Shown here: positions 1 through 4,995 of the stretch, one piece after another
How the letters are laid out: each line of letters starts with the position of its first letter
Position numbering within the stretch: the first letter of the stretch is position 1
Assembly: GCA_018262395.1 (NCBI GenBank)
Contig: JAGSYM010000108.1
Span: 1-5,019, forward strand
Reading direction: 5' to 3'
Length of the DNA: 5,019 bases
Source of the DNA: Nitrospirota bacterium
GTDB lineage: Bacteria > Nitrospirota > Thermodesulfovibrionia > Thermodesulfovibrionales > SM23-35
Notes under the pieces: model-generated
Databases searched by the model: none
The model's input: only the letters and a program-made list of their open reading frames with translations
What the model was told of the DNA's origin: nothing
Program-made: the position numbers and the translations under genes

Positions 1-315
1 CCGGTATCCATGATTGTCCCGGGCAAGGAGAATAAGATGAAATGATGCGTCTTCACTGTCATGGCCATGTCTTTTCTCGAGACGGTTTCCCGATGTGATG
101 TAGACTTCACTGCCGATGATCGGTTTTACCCCTGCTTTGGTCGCACGGCGATACATTTCGACAGCTCCGAAAAGGTTGCCGTGGTCTGTGATCGCTACCG
201 CGGGCATTCTGAAAGCAGCCGCCTGTTCAACAAGTTCTTTTAGTCGTATCGCTCCGTCAAGAAGGCTGTATTCAGAATGCAGATGGAGGGGCACATAATC
301 TGCGTGCTGATGCAT
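1..315 (-). CDS. dnaE: DNA polymerase III subunit alpha, N-terminal PHP domain (partial, C-terminus beyond left edge)
   Basis: The minus strand reads without a stop from ATG 315-313 to the window edge (105 codons), so the gene is 3'-truncated by the window. DnaE is the catalytic subunit of the replicative polymerase. The visible part is the start of its PHP domain: HLHSEYSLLDG at residues 11-21, TDHGNLFG at 43-50, KPIIGSEVY at 64-72 and HLILLARDNHGY at 93-104, all classic DnaE motifs in the right order and spacing. The PHP metal ligands H11, H13, D20, H45, E70 and H93 are present. E. coli DnaE has lost several of these, so this PHP domain may still be a metal-dependent 3'-5' exonuclease (inference). 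No good Shine-Dalgarno lies close to the ATG: the nearest AAGG is 14 nt away. A promoter-like pair ends just before the start. The gene is divergent from the penicillin-binding protein gene. Confidence 0.95.
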   Translation of the reverse strand, partial: MHQHADYVPLHLHSEYSLLDGAIRLKELVEQAAAFRMPAVAITDHGNLFGAVEMYRRATKAGVKPIIGSEVYITSGNRLEKRHGHDSEDASFHLILLARDNHGYR

Positions 316-322
316 AATAGAG

Positions 323-352
323 ATATTAACCTTATGAGTATTTTTTAGTCAA
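323..352 (-). promoter_or_regulatory. Candidate sigma70-type promoter of dnaE
   Basis: On the minus strand, TTGACT (352-347) is followed by an 18-nt spacer starting with six A residues and then TAATAT (328-323). The -35 matches consensus at 5/6, the -10 at only 4/6. A transcript starting about 7 nt after the -10 would begin at or next to the dnaE ATG (315), implying a leaderless mRNA, which fits the lack of a well-placed Shine-Dalgarno. The same TAATAT form appears in the atpB promoter candidate. The weak -10 keeps confidence modest. Confidence 0.45.
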
Positions 353-356
353 TCGG

Positions 357-403
357 TAACCCCCCCGCGCCCCCCTTAAGAAAAGGGGCGTAAGGGGTGA
401 TTT
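357..403. repeat. GC-rich imperfect inverted repeat in the dnaE/PBP intergenic region
   Basis: CCCCTT (372-377) and AAGGGG (383-388) form a perfect 6-bp stem around a 5-nt loop. An outer CCCC (363-366) pairs with GGGG (394-397), and AA/TT closes the base, with mismatches between. The layout (C-tract, C-tract, small loop, G-tract, G-tract, then ATTT) resembles dispersed C-rich/G-rich palindromes found between genes in several environmental bacterial lineages. It lacks a T-run and sits between divergent promoters, so a terminator role is unlikely. Confidence 0.55.
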
Positions 404-427
404 GAAAAGATATTTTTGTCGCTATGG

Positions 428-447
428 TTTGCCGGCAAAAAGCTTTT
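428..447. promoter_or_regulatory. Two overlapping perfect palindromes, possible operator
   Basis: TTTGCCGGCAAA (428-439) is a perfect 12-bp palindrome, and AAAAGCTTTT (438-447) is a perfect 10-bp palindrome sharing two bases with it. They lie 6 bp upstream of the -35 box (454-459) of the PBP promoter, where an activator site or A/T-rich UP element would sit. No regulator is identified; short palindromes also occur by chance. Confidence 0.3.
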
Positions 448-453
448 CTGTTT

Positions 454-483
454 TTGACAGCTATTTTTCATCAAGGGTATAAT
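454..483 (+). promoter_or_regulatory. Full-consensus sigma70-type promoter of the PBP1A-TPR operon
   Basis: TTGACA (454-459), an 18-nt spacer and TATAAT (478-483) match both sigma70 consensus hexamers exactly. The expected transcription start is near 490. This puts the ATG at 482 inside the -10 box and the in-frame ATG at 494 about 4 nt into the RNA, so the promoter itself decides the start codon and predicts a nearly leaderless mRNA. Confidence 0.75.
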
Positions 484-493
484 GGGTAAACTA

Positions 494-2803
494 ATGAACC
501 GAAGACTGATTATTATCCTCGCGCTTCTTTCCATTCTTATCGGGATCTCTGCCGGTGGGTATGTTGCCTACAGCATGGGGATACCGTCTATCGAAGAGAT
601 CAAGCAGTATAAGCCTGCAGGAGGCACAAAAATATATGCCGATGATGATGTGCTGATCGGCGAACTCAAAGCAGAGAAAGGGATTTTTGTCCCTTTGACG
701 GCTATTCCCGAATTCATGATCAATGCAGTCGTAGCGGTTGAAGATTCACGCTTCTGGACGCATAAGGGCATTGACTATCTTGCGATAGCACGGGCTTTCA
801 TTAAGGACATCATTCATGTGGAGCTTAAGGAAGGCGGGAGCACCATAACACAGCAGCTGGCAAAAGTCGTGTTCCTGACACCGGAAAAAACGATTCAGAG
901 GAAGATCAGGGAAGCTGCGCTCGCAATAAAAATAGAAAAAAACCTCACAAAAAAAGAAATTCTCGAATTGTACCTCAATAAGATATATTTCGGCCATGGT
1001 GCATACGGCGTCGAGATGGCTTCACGGAATTATTTCGGAAAATCGGTAAGGGACATAACGTTGCCGGAAGCCGCTCTCATCGCCGGCCTCATTAAGGCGC
1101 CTTCTCTTTATTCACCCTTCAATGACCTCGCAAAAGCCCGGGAGAGACAGAATATCGTGCTGTCCCGGATGGTGGATGAAGGGTACCTGAAAAAAGCTGA
1201 CAAGGAGAATGCCCTCAGGCAACCGGTCTATTTATCAGGCGTGAGAAAGGGCCTCGAAGCGAATAATTATTTCACAGAATATATTCGAAAATATCTGGAA
1301 GATAAATATGGTATTGAGACTGTCTACAAAGGGAACTTCCGGGTCCACACAACCCTTGACAGAAAAGCTCAGGCGTCAGCAGCAAAAGCTGTGCAGGAAG
1401 GTCTCAGAGAGGTCGATAAAAGAAGGGGCTGGCGTGGTCCGCTTGACCATAAAAAAGAACTTGATATTGAGCGGGAGCTGAAGACGAAAGAACTGTCTGC
1501 CACCGTTTCCACAAGTCCTGGTGACTTGTCTTCAGGGCTTGTTCTCAAGGTGCATGATAAAGAGGCCCTCATAAAGGTGCGTGGCGTGATCGGAAAACTT
1601 GCAATTGAGGATGCCAGATGGGCATCGAAAGTTATTGAAGCAAAAAGCCGGACAAGCAAAATCCTGAAAAATTTTACCCTGCCAATGATACTGAAGCCCG
1701 GAGATATTGTAAAAGTGAGTATCAGAAGCATACAGGGGAAGCAGATCCGTCTCTTACTGCAGCAGGAACCTGAAGCAGAAGGCGCTCTCGTTGCTGTTGA
1801 CCAGGAGACCGGATTCATCCGCGCAATGATCGGCGGATATGATTTTATAAAGAGCGATTTCAACAGGGCTGTCTATGCAAGACGTCAGCCGGGTTCAGCA
1901 TTCAAGCCGATTATCTATGCTGCTGCTTTAGATCATGGATTTACTCCGGCGAGTATCATCAGGGATGAGCCGGTAACCTATCCCGGAGGGCCACGGGGCG
2001 ACTGGTCTCCGGAAAATGCAGACCACAAATTTTATGGCCCGACCACCCTGAGGGAAGCGTTGACTTATTCAAGGAATGTGGTTACAGTTAGACTGGTTGA
2101 CGCCGTCGGAATAAACAACGTACTGGATTTTGCCCGGACGGTGGGTATTCATGGGGAAATGCCGAGGAATCTGACTCTTGCACTTGGATCATTGAGTGTA
2201 ACACCAATTGAGCTCGCACTCTGTTACAGCGTTTTTGCAAATGGCGGCATGAAAATCAAACCGATTACGATCAAATATATAACCGATTCAAAAGGCACGG
2301 TCATCGAAAGCAATGAGCCCGAGGGAGAAGAAGTGATAAGCCCCACCACAGCATTCCTGATCACATCCATGATGGAAGATGTTGTCCGCCATGGCACAGG
2401 ATGGAGGGCAAAGGCCCTCGGCAGACCTGTTGCCGCTAAAACAGGCACAACAAATGAATACAGAGACGCGTGGTTCGTCGGGTATACAACAGACCTGACA
2501 GCTGCAGTTTGGGTAGGTTTTGATGATACGACACCGCTCGGAGCGCTGGAGACGGGAGCACGCGCTGCTTCTCCAATCTGGGTAGCGTTCATGAAAGATG
2601 TTCTGACCGGAACTCCAGAGGAATTCGCGGTACCTGAGGGCATCGTTGAACACACCATCGACCCAGCAACAGGCCTACTCACAAAAGATACAACTGCCGG
2701 AGTTGAGGAATATTTCAGGGAAGGGACAGAGCCGAAGCAGTATGCATCATCGCCTTCGGTCCCCAGGATAAGGGAAAAAGACATAAATCTTAATTTCGAT
2801 TAG
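494..2803 (+). CDS. mrcA: Class A penicillin-binding protein, PBP1A family (bifunctional glycosyltransferase/transpeptidase)
   Basis: This 769-residue protein polymerises lipid II into glycan strands and cross-links the stem peptides at the outer face of the inner membrane. A short basic N-terminus (MNRR) and one membrane anchor (about 4-26) are followed by a GT51 glycosyltransferase domain (about 50-220) with EDSRFWTHKGID at 83-94 (catalytic E83), GGSTITQQ at 114-121, RKIRE with a second conserved Glu at 140, and LYLNKIYFGHGAYG. A PBP1A-type OB-like insert lies at about 305-420. The transpeptidase domain (about 430-700) has SAFK (nucleophile S468, K471), SRN at 526-528 and KTGT at 649-652. 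All catalytic motifs are intact and the length is normal for the family. An in-frame ATG at 482 has an AAGGG before it and would add MGKL, but it lies inside a perfect -10 box, so I prefer 494. The TPR gene follows 10 bp downstream. Confidence 0.96.
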   Translation: MNRRLIIILALLSILIGISAGGYVAYSMGIPSIEEIKQYKPAGGTKIYADDDVLIGELKAEKGIFVPLTAIPEFMINAVVAVEDSRFWTHKGIDYLAIARAFIKDIIHVELKEGGSTITQQLAKVVFLTPEKTIQRKIREAALAIKIEKNLTKKEILELYLNKIYFGHGAYGVEMASRNYFGKSVRDITLPEAALIAGLIKAPSLYSPFNDLAKARERQNIVLSRMVDEGYLKKADKENALRQPVYLSGVRKGLEANNYFTEYIRKYLEDKYGIETVYKGNFRVHTTLDRKAQASAAKAVQEGLREVDKRRGWRGPLDHKKELDIERELKTKELSATVSTSPGDLSSGLVLKVHDKEALIKVRGVIGKLAIEDARWASKVIEAKSRTSKILKNFTLPMILKPGDIVKVSIRSIQGKQIRLLLQQEPEAEGALVAVDQETGFIRAMIGGYDFIKSDFNRAVYARRQPGSAFKPIIYAAALDHGFTPASIIRDEPVTYPGGPRGDWSPENADHKFYGPTTLREALTYSRNVVTVRLVDAVGINNVLDFARTVGIHGEMPRNLTLALGSLSVTPIELALCYSVFANGGMKIKPITIKYITDSKGTVIESNEPEGEEVISPTTAFLITSMMEDVVRHGTGWRAKALGRPVAAKTGTTNEYRDAWFVGYTTDLTAAVWVGFDDTTPLGALETGARAASPIWVAFMKDVLTGTPEEFAVPEGIVEHTIDPATGLLTKDTTAGVEEYFREGTEPKQYASSPSVPRIREKDINLNFD

Positions 2804-2813
2804 GGGGTAAACA

Positions 2814-3116
2814 ATGGAAATGAAAAAGAGTACGTGGAGAAAAGGTGTAATCCTCAGTATTCTCGCTCTGCTGCTTACTTCACCTCTCATGGCAGAAGAA
2901 AATCCCTATGACAAGGCTGTCCGCGCCTATATGAAAAAAGATTTCAGGACCGCTGTCAAATATCTCAAGGAATACGTTGCGCAAAAACCGGATGCCCAGG
3001 CATATTACCTGCTCGGATATGCACTGTATAAGCAAAAAAGGCATGCTGAATCTGCGAAGTACTTCGAAGAGGCATACATTCTCGATCCGAATATTTCACC
3101 GGTTATAACAAAGTAG
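2814..3116 (+). CDS. Small exported TPR protein, two repeats, cotranscribed with the PBP1A gene
   Basis: The 100-residue product has a basic N-terminus, a hydrophobic stretch (about 11-25) and a probable signal peptidase site after PLMA (A27), giving a mature periplasmic protein of about 73 residues. The mature part is two helix-turn-helix TPR units: about 31-60 (AVRAYMKKDFRTAVKYLKEY) and 61-94 (AYYLLGYALYKQKRHAESA, ending ILDPN). TPR units bind protein partners; the partner is not visible here. GGGGG at 2803-2807, 6 nt before the ATG and overlapping the PBP stop codon, is the ribosome binding site. A second in-frame ATG at 2820 is possible but more poorly spaced. The 10-bp gap and lack of a promoter indicate an operon with the PBP1A gene and suggest, by context only, a role in envelope assembly. 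It ends soon after the second TPR, so it could be a shortened relative of longer TPR proteins. Confidence 0.8.
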   Translation: MEMKKSTWRKGVILSILALLLTSPLMAEENPYDKAVRAYMKKDFRTAVKYLKEYVAQKPDAQAYYLLGYALYKQKRHAESAKYFEEAYILDPNISPVITK

Positions 3117-3140
3117 TGCCTATTCATGAAGTCGCAGTTT

Positions 3141-3216
3141 GTCATTATCCGGCTTGCTTGCCCGCCCTTCTTTTGGAGGGACCGGACAATCCATGGGTCG
3201 ACAAGCTCACCATGAC
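3141..3216. repeat. Palindromic intergenic repeat unit A with nested hairpins
   Basis: The unit is bounded by GTCAT (3141-3145) and ATGAC (3212-3216). Inside, TCCGG (3148-3152) pairs with CCGGA (3182-3186), and within that CCCTTC (3165-3170) pairs with GGAGGG (3175-3180, one G-T pair) around a TTTT loop. The right part contains GTCGACAAGCTCA, close to the GACAAGCTCAGGGTGAC core seen in many dispersed bacterial repeats. It lies 24 bp after the TPR gene stop, so the transcript would fold here. There is no T-run, so it is more likely a 3'-end protecting structure or repeat relic than an intrinsic terminator (inference). Confidence 0.55.
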
Positions 3217-3221
3217 AACAT

Positions 3222-3272
3222 GTCACCCTGAGTCTGTCGAAGGGTGGATCCCCCGATCGAGGCGGGAATGAC
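3222..3272. repeat. Palindromic intergenic repeat unit B (GTCACCCTGAG...GGGAATGAC type)
   Basis: The unit runs from GTCACCCTGAG (3222-3232) to GGCGGGAATGAC (3261-3272), with inverted GTCA/TGAC ends. CACCCT (3224-3229) pairs with AGGGTG (3241-3246), and CGATCG (3254-3259) is a perfect palindrome. The TGTCACCCTGAG...TCGAAGGGTG core and the GCGGGAATGAC end are typical of high-copy dispersed repeats in Nitrospirota, Desulfobacterota and other environmental genomes (recalled family knowledge). Copies elsewhere in this genome cannot be seen from one window. Confidence 0.65.
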
Positions 3273-3318
3273 AGATTGTATAAAGATTTTTATTAATAAA
3301 CACACGGTAAACGCCCTG

Positions 3319-3347
3319 TTGACATTTCATGAGCGGTTAGGTAATAT
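3319..3347 (+). promoter_or_regulatory. Candidate sigma70-type promoter of atpBE
   Basis: TTGACA (3319-3324) matches the -35 consensus exactly. A 17-nt spacer leads to TAATAT (3342-3347, 4/6). A better -10 match, TATAAC (3345-3350, 5/6), lies 20 nt from the -35. Transcription would start near 3354, leaving a leader of about 24 nt that holds the AGGAGG Shine-Dalgarno (3367-3372) and a run of six or more T residues. The promoter lies after the palindromic repeats and separates the ATP synthase genes from the upstream PBP1A-TPR operon. Confidence 0.6.
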
Positions 3348-3377
3348 AACCCAACTTTTTTCGATCAGGAGGCACAT

Positions 3378-4070
3378 ATGGAAGGTTTGCACGAAGTACT
3401 TTTGATGGACGCATTCGTAAATCCTGAAGTAATTCCTCATAATGTCACCCATGCTTTTCTCGTTTCCATTCTGCTGATTGTTGCAGCCCTGATTGTCAAG
3501 GGGTCCCTGCGTTTGGTGCCGAGAGGGTTCCAGAATTTTATGGAGATGCTCATCGAACAGATTCTGAAGCTTGTTGACGACACCATAGGACATAAATGGA
3601 GCCGACCCCTGTTTCCTTTCATCTGTACCATATTCCTGTTTATACTCGTTGCAAATCTCATGGGCCTCGTTCCGGGCTTCACTGCGGCAACTGCAAATGT
3701 TAATACCAATGCCGCCATGGCTATCCCGGTGTTTCTGATGTATCATTTTTACGGAATAAAGGTCCATGGTGTTCATTATATTTATCATTTTCTTGGTCCT
3801 ATCCGTTCACTCGCAGGCCTTCCGCTCATGATCATGATGTTCTTCATTGAAATCATCGGCCATTTTGTCCGGCCGCTCACCCTAACCGTTCGACTTTTCG
3901 GAAACATGACTGGTAAACACATTCTTCTTCTTGTTCTCGGCATTATTTCCCCTGCGGTTATTCCTGGAGTCATTTTGGGGCTCGGTCTTCTGGTCAGCGT
4001 TGTTCAGGCACTCGTCTTTACCCTTTTAACCACATGTTATTTCGCCGGTGCCGTTGAAGAGGCACATTAA
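3378..4070 (+). CDS. atpB: FoF1 ATP synthase subunit a
   Basis: The 230-residue multi-spanning membrane protein forms, with the c ring, the ion path of ATP synthase. The diagnostic stretch is RPLTLTVRLFGNM (165-177): R172 corresponds to the essential Arg210 of E. coli and N176 to Asn214. The C-terminal VVQALVFTLLT (208-218) holds Q210, equivalent to Gln252. Other family signs are LFPFICTIFLFILVANLMGLVPG (78-100) and hydrophobic segments at about 24-42, 79-99, 146-162 and 181-220. The length is usual for a short bacterial a subunit. The start is supported by AGGAGG (3367-3372) 5 nt before the ATG. atpE follows after 33 bp. No atpI or atpZ precedes it; the upstream region is repeats. Confidence 0.97.
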   Translation: MEGLHEVLLMDAFVNPEVIPHNVTHAFLVSILLIVAALIVKGSLRLVPRGFQNFMEMLIEQILKLVDDTIGHKWSRPLFPFICTIFLFILVANLMGLVPGFTAATANVNTNAAMAIPVFLMYHFYGIKVHGVHYIYHFLGPIRSLAGLPLMIMMFFIEIIGHFVRPLTLTVRLFGNMTGKHILLLVLGIISPAVIPGVILGLGLLVSVVQALVFTLLTTCYFAGAVEEAH

Positions 4071-4103
4071 TTTACTATATTTAATGAAAGGAGGAAGGTA
4101 ATA

Positions 4104-4460
4104 ATGAAGAAAACCATCACAACGATTCTTATCGCCCTCACCCTGATCGTCGTACTGGCACCTGTATGCTTTGCTGAGGAAGCAGCAGCCGCAAAGGCCA
4201 CATCAAATATCCTTTACTATGCCCTGGCTGCTCTTGGTTCCGCTATCGGAATGGGTCTTGCAGCCCTCGGTACCGGTATCGGTATGGGTACAGGTTTAGG
4301 TGGCGCATGCGAAGGCGTGGCAAGGAATCCTGGTGCATCAGGTAAAATTACCACAACCCTCATCATCGGTCTCGCGATGATCGAGTCACTCGCAATTTAC
4401 GCACTCGTCGTCGTCCTCATCCTCATCTTCGTGAACCCGTTCGGAAAACTCCTCCAGTAA
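4104..4460 (+). CDS. atpE: FoF1 ATP synthase subunit c, with N-terminal signal peptide
   Basis: The 118-residue precursor forms the rotating c ring of ATP synthase. Residues 1-24 look like a cleavable signal peptide (MKK start, hydrophobic core, APVCFA before EE), leaving about 94 residues, longer than the roughly 80 typical of c subunits. Helix 1 (about 35-68) is very glycine-rich: G56, 58, 60, 62, 64 and 66 alternate. The polar loop is [10 protein letters not shown] (72-81; R74-N75-P76 replaces the usual RQP). Helix 2 (about 83-110) carries the ion-binding carboxylate E94 in [12 protein letters not shown]. At the position of the Na+-ligand glutamine (Q32 of Ilyobacter) there is M61, favouring H+ coupling. 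AAAGGAGG (4087-4094) lies 9 nt before the ATG. The gene is followed by a terminator, so atpBE is a two-gene unit. Confidence 0.96.
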   Translation: MKKTITTILIALTLIVVLAPVCFAEEAAAAKATSNILYYALAALGSAIGMGLAALGTGIGMGTGLGGACEGVARNPGASGKITTTLIIGLAMIESLAIYALVVVLILIFVNPFGKLLQ

Positions 4461-4480
4461 GACTGCGAGTTAAAGAGTAC

Positions 4481-4514
4481 AAAAAAGGGCAGGTATCCCC
4501 TGCCCTTTTTTATT
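4481..4514 (+). terminator. Strong Rho-independent terminator of atpBE
   Basis: AAAAAAGGGCAGG (4481-4493) pairs perfectly over 13 bp with CCTGCCCTTTTTT (4499-4511) around a 5-nt loop TATCC. The GC core is followed by a run of six T residues. It begins 20 bp after the atpE stop. Because A-runs face T-runs, it could also work on the opposite strand. Confidence 0.93.
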
Positions 4515-4686
4515 GCCTTCGAAACAAGCAGATTAGCTATCTATAGTCTGTTCATAAACTTATCTTATGGTATTCTCCTTAATGTGATTCTCCGGCTTGG
4601 AGAGTGTGTTGCAATAGAAGTCGCAGGTTTGTTGTCGTTGGAAAAAGTTCTCAGCAAACACGCAATAAAACTGATTAAATAGGTTC
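4515..4686. other. Intergenic stretch between the atpBE terminator and the nucleotidyltransferase gene
   Basis: This 172-bp AT-rich stretch holds no convincing gene. It has a small hairpin (TCTCC 4589-4593 with GGAGA 4599-4603, 5-nt loop). A plus-strand frame stays open from before 4500 to TAG 4680-4682, and a GTG at 4584 would give a 32-residue peptide, but without a ribosome binding site. A weak promoter-like TTGGAA (4638-4643) has no good -10 partner. The promoter of the downstream pair should lie here but I cannot place it firmly. Confidence 0.5.
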
Positions 4687-4995
4687 ATGAAACAGGCGGT
4701 CAAAAGCATTGAAGAAATAAAGACAATCCTGAAGGAACATAAGAAAGATGTAGTTCTGAAGTATCGGGTGATCGAGATCGGTATCTTTGGCTCTTTCGTT
4801 CGTGGCGAACAGCGACGGCACAGTGATGTTGATATCCTCGTCAAATTCAATCAAAGAAATATCCCCGGCCTCAAGTTCATCGAGAGGGAGCGTTATCTGG
4901 AGAAGCTTCTCAGGAAAAAGGTTGACCTCTTCAGAAAGGGCGGTATCCGCCCTGAACTCAGGAAAGTCATCTTAAAAGAGGTTGTCTATATATGA
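4687..4995 (+). CDS. MntA-like minimal nucleotidyltransferase, antitoxin of a MntA/HepT pair
   Basis: The 102-residue protein is a single MNT domain of the polymerase-beta nucleotidyltransferase fold. The signature GSx10DxD is exact: G35-S36, then D47 and D49 (GSFVRGEQRRHSDVDILV at 35-52), with the third metal carboxylate at D80 (KKVDLF). The C-terminus (GIRPELRKVILKEVVYI) is the usual ending of this family. Studied MntA antitoxins transfer AMP to the partner HepT toxin and neutralise it; an intact active site suggests the same here. The stop TGA (4993-4995) overlaps an ATG (4992-4994), which starts the probable toxin gene, so the two should be translationally coupled. The ribosome binding site is weak (TAGG at 4680-4683), but no better in-frame start exists. 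Confidence 0.88.
   Translation: MKQAVKSIEEIKTILKEHKKDVVLKYRVIEIGIFGSFVRGEQRRHSDVDILVKFNQRNIPGLKFIERERYLEKLLRKKVDLFRKGGIRPELRKVILKEVVYI

Noticed and set aside
61..298. Two plus-strand 60-residue ORFs
   Set aside because: They are antisense to the dnaE N-terminus, which is clearly the coding strand by its motifs, and have no ribosome binding sites.
1369..2784. Long minus-strand ORFs inside the PBP gene (including 164 and 186 residues)
   Set aside because: They are antisense shadows of a complete PBP1A with all catalytic motifs, and their Ser/Arg-rich products look like reverse translations of coding sequence.
3141..3190. Intrinsic terminator for the PBP1A-TPR operon
   Set aside because: The hairpins have no following T-run; a Rho-independent terminator is not supported, although the fold may stabilise the transcript end.
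3005..3226. Minus-strand ORF whose protein contains HGELVDPW
   Set aside because: It is the translation of the palindromic repeat running into the antisense of the TPR gene. The HGELV(E/D)PW string is a recognised artefact of this kind of intergenic repeat.
3141..3272. CRISPR array or tRNA in the atpB upstream region
   Set aside because: There are no regularly spaced direct repeats and no cloverleaf; the structure is explained by inverted repeats.
3327..3973. Minus-strand ORFs across atpB
   Set aside because: They are antisense to an unmistakable ATP synthase a subunit and lack family motifs or start signals.
4560..4975. Minus-strand ORF at 4560-4850 and plus-strand alternative frame at 4787-4975
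   Set aside because: They overlap the nucleotidyltransferase gene, which carries the exact GSx10DxD signature, and have no recognisable domain.
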